Shown here piece after piece: positions 35,323 to 46,359 of a stretch of 64,000 nt of DNA. This DNA comes from Rhynchonema sp. JSB1_4 (taxonomy: Eukaryota > Nematoda > Chromadorea > Monhysterida > Xyalidae), in contig JASAMV010003402.1 in NCBI GenBank assembly GCA_030248065.1, forward strand, positions 1-64,000, written 5' to 3'. Position 1 is the stretch's first letter. Each line of letters begins with the position of its first letter. Made by a program: the position numbers and the translations under genes. The notes under the pieces were generated by a model. It saw only the letters and a program-made list of their open reading frames with translations, was not told the origin of the DNA and searched no databases.

Positions 35323-35567
35323 ACATTGTCAAATTCAATCGTGGAGCAACTCGTTCCTTGAAGATGGTTGACTTCATCTGCTCTTTTGTAGGCATCCACG
35401 TGCACTTACTCTTGTGGTGATGAGCCACTCAAGGGGATCCCTTTATTGAGCTCTCCTTGATGATCTTGATTATATGTGCGCAAAACATATAAAATTGCGT
35501 TGTAGTTGCTCTGGCTACCAAAGCAGGCCCGCCATAATCATCGTAACTGTTGCACGGATCTCACATC

Positions 35568-36365
35568 ATGCGACCATTTAAATATTCATTGTCACTATGC
35601 ATTGTTGGTTGTTGTCGTATTTTTTTATGTATAGCACTGGCGACCCATTTTATAAATGTTTTTGCAGTTAAAAACAGTTTGGCACATGACAGCCGTGATA
35701 GTTCTCAACTTGGTGACAAACAGACACTAAACTCAGACTTGACAAAATTGACAGCTTTGCACAAAGCTGCTGAAAACCAATCAACTTCGTTCATTTTGAA
35801 AGAAATGTAAAGGCAGTCTACGGGAGGTTGTCACTCAGCCCCCGAATACCGTAACCCACCGCAAGCGAGATCGTTGCGAGAACCTTGCTGATCGCTGCTT
35901 ATCGACACGTGTATTAGCGGCAGCAAGCTGGAAATTGTCATCATGCGCGTCGATCACCAAAACTTGGAAATGTTGGTTGGTGTTGGCGCTAACACGCAAA
36001 ACATAGATAAAAACCAAAATGGTCTCGACACGATCCTTGCAGATCAAAATTACGGTGGGTTACGGTATTCGGGGGCTGAGTGACAACCTCCCGTAGGCTG
36101 CCTTTACACAGTTTACCACTTGGCGGTCATATTCTGTGTCCATATTCTGATCACGACGGAAAATCAACGAATTCCTAAAGCGCCGAACTTTGCAGTATCA
36201 GTCATCAATCAGCCCAAGAATGCCACTGCTTGCATCAAGGCGTTGTTTACTGATGGTGGTCTTAGTCAGATAATGTACCTATTTTATAGCCAAAATCCCA
36301 AATCTCTTATTCCCTTTCAAGCTAGCCGAGTTGCTACAAATCTTTGTAAAGGTCAGGGAACCTAG
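35568..36365 (+). CDS. secreted/membrane protein ORF interrupted by a MITE
   Basis: The first part, 35,568-35,806, starts with a hydrophobic leader (SLSLCIVGCCRIFLCIALA). The second part, 36,112-36,365, is in the same frame once 35,807-36,111 is removed, and continues with a second hydrophobic segment (LAVIFCVHILI) and CIKALFTDGG to a TAG. The removed piece begins GTAAAG and ends CTTTACACAG, a good donor and acceptor, and consists of the MITE at 35,808-36,106 plus five host bases. Unspliced, the MITE supplies an immediate TAA after KEM. The product would be about 160 residues with no recognised domain. It may continue into another exon through a donor at AAAG/GTCAGG. Confidence 0.45.
35808..36106. 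mobile_element. MITE, TAAAGGCAGTCTACGGG family, copy 2
   Basis: Nearly identical to 26,784-27,082, with the same 55-bp inverted ends and the same core. It lies inside a reading frame. The left TA falls after host G, giving GTAAAG, and the right TA precedes host CACAG, giving a consensus acceptor. Confidence 0.9.
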
Positions 36366-37015
36366 CGGATTCACAGAAAATTCCGGCCAACGATTACGGA
36401 CTAGGATATAGTTTTGAGACCAATATAGTTTTGATTTAGGCCAAGACATGGATATCTGTTAATGCTCGTCGCGAACCAGGCAGCGAACCGGTTCTCGGAC
36501 TGAAATTTTCAGTCCGAGCACATATCTAATCTACATGTAAATAATTTAGAAATGTCAAAAATTCGATTGTTTCAGGGTAAGCTCTCTGTGATGGCCCAAA
36601 TGGACTTGGCCCGGATCACCGTGAAATGCGACTGCCAACCAAAACGTCGTCGTCAAACAACGTTGCGACTCTTATCGCCTCACGCTCTTAACACTTTTAC
36701 GATGGTACAAACAAAATCTGATCGACACACACAATTTCAAAACCCCCAGATGTCGAAAAATTCATAGCTCACGTTTGTAAATCAAGCACGTTGGTCAGGC
36801 GGTAACAAGCGGTAACAAAAACCCACAGATGGCACGAACATGAGTGTGGAACATAAATTCTTACAAATAAAACGTTCTCATAAAATAAACATAAACATAA
36901 AGTGGCAGACAATATCTTCTGCAGAATGCGCAGTGTGAAGTGTCGGCAATACGAATATTTCTCGGTAGTACCATATTTAGTTTAATTTGTTTTTTTGAAA
37001 TTTCGTGCTAACCAA

Positions 37016-38007
37016 TCAGACACGAGTTGGTGAGCTGGCGCGTTCAAACTTCGGATGCCACGTCGGTTTAACTGTGACCCGTTCACTGATTGGACGGAGC
37101 ACAGCAGTTAGATGGGTGCGCGGTCTTTGCGATGGACGCGTGAATTGCAAGTTGTACTTTTTGAAGTACTTGGAAATGTCCTTCAGCCCCTTTTCTTCCT
37201 TTTCCTTCATAATGTCGAAATTCTTGATCTTGTCTTTCCACTCTTTCTGCACGAACCGGTCCTCGAGATCGTCTTTTGGCGCTAAATTATGTCGGATGCA
37301 TACAGCACACTCACACGCACGCTTTACACACTCTTCTGAGGTATCAATACGTATGTATAGATCAGGGTACCGCGCATGGTCCGATAGCTCACGTAGGAAA
37401 GGATTTTTTGGTGGTCGCGTCAGCAGTATCAGGGTTGGCTTAAAAAAAAGTAAAATGATTTAGGAAAATTTTTTTAAAAAGAGTTCGCCGCTTTCTCGGT
37501 TTTTAAAAGTTAGAAAAGTAAGCTCACTTTTTTTAATATTTCACAACCTTTTTATATAAATTTTTTTTGATCCAGCCCTGAGCCGTATAGTAAACAGCCT
37601 CAGCAAAAGCGAATTTTGGCTTCAAAAATTTCAAAAACCGTCAGAAAGTTAATATCATCGCAAGCAAAGTCGATATCTCCAACGTTGACAGATTCGTTTC
37701 GAGAAACAAGCCCATTTCACCAACTATTGCCATACGCTGATGCCCATGGCGTGCCAACACTGGCTTTCGAGAAATCGCGCGTCACCGCGCGTATCGTCTT
37801 GTCATGCTGTCGTTGCAGTTTCTCCGCTTTCAACTGTCTGGCCAGTTGTTCGCTGTCAATCAATTTCGATTCGATGTACTCGCGACGTATTTTCGGTGGC
37901 TGTCGGCGTCGTTGTTGTTGTTGTTGTTTTGGCGGTGCCCCGGTGCTCAGTGCCACAAACAGCAACACACAGGACACGGCGATGATTGGCTGATGCTTGG
38001 TCATCAT
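37016..38007 (-). CDS. secreted basic protein, 223 residues, unrecognised
   Basis: Exon 1 is 38,007-37,759 and exon 2 is 37,438-37,016 (TGA). Exon 1 encodes a clear signal peptide (MMTKHQPIIAVSCVLLFVAL) followed by a Gln/Arg-rich basic stretch (KQQQQQRRRQPP) and a helical charged region. Exon 2 has CVKRACECAVC followed by a lysine-rich helix (KEKEEKGLKDISKYFKKY) and a basic Pro/Arg/Thr tail. The donor is GTTGGC and the acceptor is the T-run and AAG end of a hAT-like MITE, so the first three codons of exon 2 would be element sequence; both sites are in phase 0. No family is recognised. A MITE of another family lies 17 bp upstream of the start codon. Confidence 0.55.
37430..37580. mobile_element. 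hAT-like MITE at an intron/exon border
   Basis: CAGGGTTGGCTTAAAAAAAA and the inverse TTTTTTGATCCAGCCCTG are flanked by AGCAGTAT (37,422-37,429) and AGCCGTAT (37,581-37,588). That is an 8-bp target duplication with one difference. On the minus strand its end reads TTTTTTTTTAAG/CCAACCCTG, which is the predicted acceptor of exon 2 of the basic secreted protein. Confidence 0.75.
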
Positions 38008-38023
38008 GGTGATATGGATGGTA

Positions 38024-38299
38024 TTGGTCGCACAAAGATCATATAAGAATTCATCAAATCAATCCGCCTGACTTTCAGGTTTGGTCATTCTTAACCACTG
38101 TTCTACTTGTGATTCTCACAAAACATTTTCATCTGAAAATAATCTAGCAGAGCACCCACGTTGCTGCGGGTCTGAAACATTTTACTGACTGCATTCTTTG
38201 TGTGTGATCGCGCAACGCAACGTCATTACCCCTTCACTTCCCTGCATCACGATTCAGGAAAAAAATTGACCAATTCTTATAAAGTCATTGTGCGACCAA
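38024..38299. mobile_element. MITE, TTGGTCGCACAATGA family, TA-flanked
   Basis: TTGGTCGCACAAAGATCATA at the left and TATAAAGTCATTGTGCGACC at the right, with TA on both outer sides. The core matches 9,361-9,624 in reverse order. It lies immediately upstream of the basic secreted protein gene, so it occupies that gene's promoter or 5' UTR. Confidence 0.85.
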
Positions 38300-38596
38300 T
38301 ATACGCAAGTATTTTTTGTTTGTGTTTGCCGAAAATTTGCTCAAGCAAGTAGTCCGAACACCAATTAGATCACCAAACCTTTTTCGTCCGCCGATTTTGG
38401 CGGTTTTCCTTCTGCATCACGTGTTTGTCATTACTCAGCTTTGTGTGCTTGAACGTGTGACCCAAAACGCTATTTTCACTCGCTAAAACTTAAGAACGAA
38501 AATGTATGCAACGCGCATGCATGAAAAAGTTTGTTCCCTCAGAAACGTCAATCACGCTACGGTATATAAAACGTGCAACAGCTGGATATTTAGGAT

Positions 38597-38700
38597 TTAC
38601 TGCTGCACACTTGATTTCGACCGGCGTAAATGTTGTTCATTTTACGACTGGCAACAACCATTTGAGCTGGTCGAAATTGGCGGCATCACTGTTTCAATTC
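38597..38700. repeat. short palindromic element, TTTCGACCAGCG family
   Basis: TTTCGACCGGCGTAAATGTT at the left and the inverse GAGCTGGTCGAAATTGGCGG at the right. Relatives lie at 42,570-42,660, 45,390-45,472 and 55,255-55,338, each about 85-100 bp with the centre GTTGTTCATT. Confidence 0.7.
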
Positions 38701-39880
38701 GTAATATCCTCCACGCAAAAGTCACCTGACAATGCAAAACCGGACACTGCCTTACCGATCCTCAACTTTGATATTTCGCCCGAGACGTTCAACCTTGGCT
38801 CACTGACCACGCCGTTGACTGGTGCTGCTGCCCGAAACCGTGTGAAACATCTTGTCTGTGCTTTGTGGCTGTCTTCGTGTCTGCGACTGACGTGGCCAGA
38901 CGGACGAGTGATTTTCAGCCGAGTTTCATAAAATTAAGTAGCGATTTTCAATAGTGTTGTTCACAAGTCCGCGAGAATCGTCAGTATGTTTGTTCACCGA
39001 GTAATGTTTCTGGTTAATTTTACTGGTATATTGAGCATTTGCGTTCATTTGTACGACGTTTATTCCTGGTCTGTGTTTAGGCTTTTGCGAGAGCGTCAAA
39101 ATAAAAAGTTGAAGTTGAAGTTTTACACGCATGTGGCGCTCAGCCGCATGGTCGTTTATCTGTAGCAAACGTTTGTCTGCATGTTTTGGCAAGAACAGTG
39201 GCCGCGCTCTGGCAGATTAAAATTAACCAAACATCGTGCGCTTCGCGCGCATTACGGCGACCGTGATTACAAAAAAAGACAAGATTTTGGCGCGCTCCAC
39301 GCTCTTGGGCGTGCATTATACAGTTTTTGGCTAAAACAAGTGACGCATTGAACAAGCACGAGATGAAAGGAGTTTTCAAAAATTTTAGCACCAGGTGAAT
39401 GCAGTTTTTCACTCATGGCGCCCCCGCCTCAACATCAGGCCTGGCTGCGCCCCTGCGGACGGTGAACGGGTCAAAAAATGATAAAGTCCGAGCCTAAAAA
39501 TTGTACTAAATCGTCTGTCTGAAAACTGGTTTGTGTCAGTTCGTTTGAATAGCTTTCAAAACCAGCAGGCAGGATGCGCGAAGCGCAAAATTTGTGATAA
39601 TTGTTCTCCGAAACTGTCGGTTTGACTTGAGTTTTAGGCCTGCGGAGTTTTCGATCCTTACGTTTTGAAGCAAACTTGGGCTGAATAAAATATTCATTCC
39701 GAAAAATAGTACGTTCTTTATGTTGCATATCCGTAAAGTGCGCTTGTATGGTCACCGCGCTCATATAAGTTATATTCATATATGTAACAGATATATCACA
39801 ACTTTATTCGCGAAGTTTTGCAGCCTTTCTTTCGCAAAATTGAGCTGAACTGTTGCAGAATCCACGAATCGTCTTCCTGT
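38700..39880. other. intergenic, no supported gene
   Basis: This stretch lies between the basic secreted protein (-) and the CARD gene (+). Reading frames here show no splice support. CGCGCTTCGCGC-type words appear near 39,240. The last 100 bases should hold the CARD gene promoter; no clear TATA box is placed. Confidence 0.35.
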
Positions 39881-39884
39881 GACG

Positions 39885-42800
39885 ATGAGGCCAATCTCCG
39901 CTGAGCGATACCGTCACACGCCATTGAGCGAGGATCAACGGCAGGCACTTAGACACCTGCGCGCGCATGGGTTCGAGTGTAGTCACATTATCACAGAACT
40001 GCTGGTGCGTCACCGTGTGTTAACCGAAGTGGACCGTGATCGGTTAGAAGTCGGTCGACTAACCCACTACGAGCAACGCAATGCCTTAATCGAAATACTG
40101 CTGATGCGCGACAGCAAGTATGGTTATCGGCTGTTGCAAGACGCGTTGCGCGAAACCGGTCAGTACGCTCTCGCGAAGAAGCTCGAGCTCAATGACGAAG
40201 GCGAGGTAAAGACCAGCGGTCGGATCTCCGTGGCACTTTTCTTTGCTGCCCGATCAATCGGCTTTGATGTCACTGATGCGTGTACATCAAACTTTCTAAC
40301 TTTCTATGGGCGTTCGCTGTTTACAGGCTATAGGCCTCAGTACAGGCCTGATCATAGGCATAAGCATGAGCCACCTGAAAATGTCTTAAGCACATCAGTG
40401 GTGTCAGATTCGGTACACGCGCACTTTCTTCTGCTCCTGGCCGAGCGAAACTGGAAAAAATCGAGATAAACATATAAACGTGTTCTTTAATCACGAGCGA
40501 ACTTGTCGCTCTAAAGCAGTTCAACTCAGTCCTTAATTACAGGGCACTCCCAAGCAGCTTGTCATGTTATTGTCCGGTGACCCGGTTTTATTCAGCTGTA
40601 AATGTACAGCCAGTACTAATGATTCTTCCGTCTCTCTCGGCCATCACTTACTCTGAATAGTCAACTATACTTCATCAGTATTTGCACAGTGTCTGAAATG
40701 GCTTTTTTTATTTCAGGACATCGATCAAGTCGGACATAAGTTGAATGCGAGTCGAGCGGAGAATGCCAGATTGAAGGCCGAACTTGAACAACTGGTATGC
40801 TATACAGTACCAGTACATTGGTCAAAAAATTATTCAAGGTCCATGATCGCCAACCGATTTGGCAGCAGTATTCTCATTCGCAGTGTTTATTTTAGCGACA
40901 CGACAGAAGCGCAGTTCAGGAGCAACTCAAAATGGCACTCTACCACATTCAACAAGTGGAGGAAAAGCAGCAACGAAACGAGCAGGTACGGCTGTACATC
41001 GAGAGCTCCCCAGCGGCTTGCTTCCAACAGTATGCCATCTTCGAAATTACACTTTTTGAACATTTTTTCCACAAATTTCGTACACTTTTTCCATAAGGTT
41101 AAAGCTGTCCTGTCCAGAAAATGGTGGAAAAGTTTTGTTTCTCAATGTGAAGGTCGAAACACCCGGTGCGCAATTGCTGAACACCATCATTAATGTGCAT
41201 TTCCTTGCGTTTCATCGAAGCATAAGTTCTCCTTAGGAACGCGCCGAAGCATCCGAGGAGCGGAAGGCTGAGCTGGCGAGGCTGAAAGGAGAATTGAGAG
41301 AGAAAAACGCGTTGGTAAGTTTCAGAAGCATTGGCTCCGAAATGGCTGTTGATTTGCTTCCGCACAATCCTTGTAAAAACAGCTTTCGAGCTGACAAGTT
41401 CGAAAATATTTTCAACGACAACACGCAGCAGCTTGAGTTTCGCTTTTTCAGCTGTTGGACACCCAACGCCAGTGCGCCAACCTGTCTGATGGTCGGGCGC
41501 AAGGGCAGGTAGAATTGTTCACGATTTGCAGTTTTTAATGCCTAATTGGGACTCCCGCAGCCTGATCCGCCCTTGGATTAGACTTGACGGGAACCACAAG
41601 CTGAGAGACACGGTCACAAATTTGCAGGCACGAATGAGCGAAATGCAAGGCGCGATCACAGCTACCATTCGTGACCAAATGGCTAGTCAAAACGAACGAA
41701 TCGTACGTGCATTTATGTTTCCACTTTCTCCAGTGAACTACTTCGTTGTTGTTTGGAGAAAATACGTAAAAAATATAGATATGAGGATTCATTCACCCGT
41801 TGCACCCGCAACGCAATGGGTTTCGTTTGAAGCCGTTTGCGTACCGTAAAATATCAGAAACACATCTTCTTAATTTCCTGAATCTTTTCTATTTGCGAAC
41901 GCGTGTCCTGGCTATCACCCAGCAAGAATGCGCAAAAATGTTACTGAGAAAGATAATATGCCTTTTCATTTGCAGGATGTGCTGTGCAAGGAACTGCGTG
42001 CTGCACGACGGGAGACCAGCGAACAACAACAGCCATACGGCAGCGTTCAGTTGGTGGTTAGTGCGAATAATGCAATTTTGAAATGCACATTCGGGTGCAA
42101 TTTTGGGCTGAAAGTGCAGCCGTATACACACGCTAGACCGCAGTTTACACATATACACATATACACGTACACATATACACGCGCTCCACAATTTCAAACC
42201 AATTCAAATGGTTAGGCCGCACTCAGACAAACGCGAAAAGCGAAAAGCGAAAAGTTAACTTTTTGCTTTTGTCTGAGGGCAAAAGCGAAAAGTTAACTTT
42301 TCGCTTTTCGCGTTTGTCTGAGGGCAAAAGCAAAAAGTTAACTTTTCGCTTTTCGCTTTTCGCGTTTGTCTGAGGGCAAAAGCGAAAAGTTAGGCGCGCA
42401 CAAACAGCAAACATAGCGTGTGCTGTTGCTGTTCGACACATGTTTCATTCTTCAGCAAGTTCAGCTAACACGTGCATTTCTGCGCCTGCCAAACAAAACA
42501 TTTTTGTCTTCTTAAGCTGGTCCATTTTATACTATGACAACAAATTTTTGTTTGAATCATATTTTGTGATAGAGTTGGATCACCAATTTCGACCAGCGTG
42601 AAAGTTGTTCATTTGGTGCAGGGGAAAAACTTTTGCGCTGGTCGAAATTAGTGATCCATCTCTATCACAAAATATGATTCAAACAAAAATTTGTCCTCAT
42701 TGTCTACGAGCCTAAAATGGACAAGTGGTATAACTCCACCTTTAGTTTGCAACGGATGTGCAGTCAGATTTTGGGAATAAGGAATCATGATGACTTTTCG

Positions 42801-45800
42801 CTTTTTAAACTTTTCGCTTTTGCCCTCAGACAAACGCGAAAAGCGAAAAGCGAAAAGTTAACGTTTCGCTTTTGCCCTCAGACAAACGCGAAAAGCGAAA
42901 AGCGAAAAGTTAACATTTCGCTTTTGCCCTCAGACAAAAGCGAAAAGTTTTGCGACTATTAACTTTTCGCTTTTCGCTTTTCGCGTTTGTCTGAGTGCGG
43001 CCTAAGGTTTATGACGTTTCGCTACCACCAGAGTAGCATCATCAGATAAATACCCACTGAAAGATGAATAAAAGATTATGCACGGAATAAATAGTAATAA
43101 ATAAGATCTTAAAATAAATAATAAATAAAATCTTATTTATTACTATTTATTCCGTGCATAATCTTTTATTCATCTTTCAGTGGGTATTTATCTGATGATG
43201 CTACTCTGGTGGTAGCGAAACGTCATAAACCTAACCATTTGAATTGGTTTGAAATTGTGGAGCGCGTGCCAAAAAGCAAAACAACAACATCAGTTTGTTT
43301 GCTCATCGCCGTTCATGAAACCAGGGTTGGGCAAAAAAATTTTTTTTTTTAAAAAAGGTTTTTGAAAAAAAATTAAAAAAAAATTTTTTTTTTAATTTTT
43401 CGGGGGAACAAAATGTTCTAAAACGTCCAAAAATGGCCTTTTTGGGGGTTATTTTTTGTCATTTTTTCTCAAGGGTCGAAAAATTATCTTCACAAAATCA
43501 CTTTTGGGGCATGTATTTGGTATCTAAGATGCCCCAAATGATGTTATTATACCTCCCCGTGATACGTGAGACACAGTATGCATGTACTTACATGGTACTT
43601 TGATGTCATACCCCATCGAGTCGGTCATATATGTACGACTGATTCAGCGGCCCGACAAGTATTTCTGCAGCTTGTATTCTCAATTCTGTATGGTTTATGA
43701 GTGAATCTTGCTTATTCGACCACAAACCGTTGTGTCTGATACCACAGAGCAGCAATCATAGGTCCATAACAAGCACAGACTGTTGGATCGCATCGAAATG
43801 GCGTAAACACCCTTCATAAGTGATGCAAACCAAGTCACAAAAGTGACTTGTCAATTAAAGTTGCATTTTTTCGCGATTTTGCACGTTTTTTAGGCAAATT
43901 TGGTAAAATTTCCCCGAAACTGAGACTTTTTAAAAAAAATAAAAAAAAATTTTTTTAAAAAAAACTTGTTTACAAAAAATTTTTCCTTCCAACCCTGCCG
44001 TGATGGTGATTTGGATTTCAATTCGGATTTGACAGTTTTGAATCGCACAGGAGAATGCAAGGTTGAGGACGGAGAACGACGAGCTGAAGCGGGGACAAGA
44101 AACGATGGCGCTGAGAGTAGAGCAACTCGAACAGGTGCGACTTATTCTAAAAGCACCTATCCCCTTCCAGCAATTTATATACTTAACCTTCCAACGAATA
44201 TTTATTTCAGAATTGGGCATTTTGGGTATAGAAACAGTAAGGTTGATTTACCATCGTCGTACCAGCTTGGCATGTAGAGCTTCAGGTTGGTACTGGTCGC
44301 ACAATGACTATATAAGAATTGGTTAATAATTTTTTTCCTGAATCGCGAAGAGGGAAAGTGACGGGGCCATGACGTTGCGTTGCGCAATCACACACAAGCC
44401 ATGCAGTCACCAAAATGTTTCAGAACTGTGGCAACGTGGGTGCCGTGCCGGATTATTTGGAGCTGTAAATGTTTTGTCAAAAATACAAATAGCATAGTGG
44501 TTAAGGTTGAACCTGAAGATCAGGGTAGATGAATTCTGATTTACTCATTGTGGCGACCAAAACCAGTTATATTAGGGGAAGGTGGAAGATTGCAAATTCT
44601 GCAGCGTCGGATAGTTCAAAATACCAATTTTCTGGTTATAAAACAGTTGATGGGACCACTTGTCTATTTGTTAACCAAGGCAGTGCTGTTACTGTCCATC
44701 AATAATATCAGCATAGTTTGCAATACGCACTTCAGCAGCAGCCAGAGTCAGCTGGACCGCAGCGCGACAATGCTGACATCGATCGTAATGATCCCATTGC
44801 AGCATTGCAGGTCGATGTTGTGGGTCTGCAGGTAATGTACCTATACATCTAGTACACATACAATAAGAACACTATCCTTTACCTGTCAATGCTTTTCGAA
44901 GATCGTCTTCCAAGGACTTTTACATTAGTAGCGGTGCCGCTTTGCAACTAAATCCAATAAACGTCGTTATTTTTTACGAAATTCTGGGGGGCCATAAGAT
45001 TGATACCTGGCACCTGGAAGTTTCCGGCTGTTGGCGTTTCCCTGGTGGTTTTGGTCACAATTTATGCATGTAAACGTTTTTATTGCGTCTAAAAAACTTG
45101 AAATGCAAAACCATATGATGCAGTGTCGGTGTTTGACAGACAGCCAACGTGTTCAAAAATCCAACCAGCAGTTTCGAATGACTTGTACGTGGCATTTGCG
45201 GTGGTTTTTTTGTGTGTATTGTGTACACAATAATGGCAGATGCGCTCAACATATACCAAATACGGTAACCAAATTGTTCCCCGCCACAGCGGGCGGTGTC
45301 AACTTTGCTGGCGAGCGCCTTGACATGGGTTTGGCAAGGCATAGGCATGACAAGGGCAAATTTTGTTTGAGCTGCATTTTGCGATAGCGTTGCGGCACTA
45401 ATTTCGCCCAGCGTAAAAAAGTCCCCTTCATCAAATGAACAACTTTTACGCTGGTCTAAACCAGTGCGCCAAGTCTGTCCGAAAATACACAGCTCAACCA
45501 AAATTTGCCTGTACTGTATGTCTTGCCAACCTCATGCCAAAGCGATTGTTATCAAACTTAATGCCACCACCCTACATTTGCAGCGTCAAATGGTCGCGTT
45601 GGCCCCTGAAGTCGAGCACCATCAGGATCAGATTGATCGTCTGCAAGACGAAGATCGACGAATTGTAAGTACAGCACTGTGCATGTTAGATTAAAGCTGC
45701 TGCTGCTGATCAAGACTTTTTTGATTGGATAGTGTTGTCGAAGCCATCTTTTTGGATCTGGATTGAAAGACAGGCTGGCGATCGAGATCCCGTTCAAACC

Positions 45801-46073
45801 CGCGTACTGCGCTGCCCCCAAGATCAAACGCGGTCGGATGGGTATTGATTGACCAGCAGCTGTTGTAAAACATCCCACGGTTTGTAGCTGGTCAACATCG
45901 AGCGTCTGACTCGTCGTCCCACGTACGTGATTGGCGGTGTGTTCAATGTCGGTCCCGGCTGGCAGTCGTGGCTTGTGTTCCTTGTCGTGGCTGGCTGTGC
46001 ATTCCTCGTGCTCCTCTACTTGTACTTCCGAGTGGCCAGTTCGTCGTATGCCATCAGCCACTTCCGCATCTGA
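39885..46073 (+). CDS. CARD, coiled-coil, C-terminal transmembrane protein
   Basis: Eleven exons, all joins phase 0: 39,885-40,205; 40,717-40,794; 40,896-40,985; 41,237-41,314; 41,452-41,508; 41,601-41,702; 41,976-42,053; 44,051-44,134; 44,736-44,831; 45,584-45,664; 45,888-46,073 (TGA). The product is about 416 residues. Residues 14-100 form a CARD-like death fold: LSEDQRQALRHLRAHGFECS, HRVLTEVDRDRLE, NALIEILLMRDSKYGYRLL and ALRETGQYALAKKLEL follow the helix pattern of CARDs in RAIDD and Apaf-1. Exons 2-10 are coiled coil, roughly one small exon per 26-34 residues (SRAENARLKAELEQL, EERKAELARLKGELREKN, ARLRTENDELKRG). The last exon has one transmembrane segment (SWLVFLVVAGCAFLVLLYLY) and a 14-residue tail after it. 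The likely topology is tail-anchored, with the CARD in the cytosol. CARD-TM proteins such as MAVS and CARD19 signal from membranes; a long coiled coil between is unusual. The exon 6 acceptor is the least certain. Confidence 0.8.
42183..43264. mobile_element. nested palindromic elements in a CARD-gene intron
   Basis: The outer element has CGCTCCACAATTTCAAACC and AAATGGTTAGG at the left and exact inverses at 43,234-43,264. Its body at 43,004-43,233 is itself a near-perfect palindrome (CGTTTCGCTACCACCAGAGT ... ACTCTGGTGGTAGCGAAACG). The PIF/Harbinger-like element at 42,215-43,002 is inserted in its left arm: removing it restores the mirror image of the right arm. The order of events can therefore be read directly. 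Confidence 0.85.
42215..43002. mobile_element. PIF/Harbinger-like MITE, GGCCGCACTCAGACAA ends
   Basis: Ends GGCCGCACTCAGACAAACGC and the inverse, flanked by TTA at the left and TAA at the right. Arms are repeats of GCGAAAAGCGAAAAGTTAAC and GTCTGAGGGC. The core (42,537-42,700) is another palindrome with TTTCGACCAGCG. The TWA target and GGCC ends suit PIF/Harbinger. The relative at 49,036-49,377 has an exact TTA duplication. Confidence 0.75.
43322..43999. mobile_element. hAT-like element, CAGGGTTGGGC ends
   Basis: CAGGGTTGGGCAAAAAAATT at the left and CCTTCCAACCCTG at the right, with long A and T runs next to each end. The core, about 43,440-43,900, has no reading frame of note. Flanking octamers CATGAAAC and CCGTGATG do not match, so either one end has moved or the boundaries are off. 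It ends about 50 bases before exon 8 of the CARD gene. Confidence 0.6.
44293..44560. mobile_element. MITE, TTGGTCGCACAATGA family
   Basis: TACTGGTCGCACAATGACTA at the left and TTACTCATTGTGGCGACCAA at the right. The core has the CCTGAATCG, GAGGGAAAGTGACGGGG and GGTTAAGGTTGAACCTGAAG blocks of the family. It lies in the intron before exon 9 of the CARD gene. Confidence 0.8.
45390..45472. repeat. short palindromic element, TTTCGACCAGCG family
   Basis: CACTAATTTCGCCCAGCGTA at the left and the inverse TACGCTGGTCTAAACCAGTG at the right around AAATGAACAACTTT. It lies in the intron between exons 9 and 10 of the CARD gene. Confidence 0.65.
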
Positions 46074-46359
46074 GCTGAGAATGCCAAAATAATCCCCCTT
46101 CGCCGAATCGTCCCCCACTGGGTGATTGTTTGGGGGTGTACTTTCCGAATAATCATCTGCCAAGGTGTATCATGTTTGGTCTATCCTAATGTGATTATTT
46201 GGGAATAATGTTTTTTTGTTTTCACATCTCAAAACAGGATTTTCACTTCCCAAATATTATTCCCATACCAGCTCCCTATCTGAGCCCGGGCGGCCAAAAC
46301 TTGAAAAGTAGGGAACCGACCTCTACACATTAAACTTGAAATATTTGCTGCGTTGCAAG

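Noticed and set aside
36552..36767. 71-codon plus frame with VKCDCQPKRRR
   Set aside because: Considered as the next exon of the 35,568 gene. Its acceptor is only open in phase 0, while the preceding donor gives phase 1 and an immediate stop, so the join is not supported.
20744..38845. Frequent TGAAACATC octamer in many places
   Set aside because: It recurs on both strands in introns, MITEs and exons, but I could not count it against a background or tie it to a feature, so no claim is made.
45558..46163. 201-codon open frame on the minus strand
   Set aside because: It lies opposite the last two exons of the CARD/coiled-coil gene, whose plus-strand exons join in phase and end in a transmembrane segment. 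The minus frame starts at a non-ATG codon and crosses those exons, so it is a shadow.
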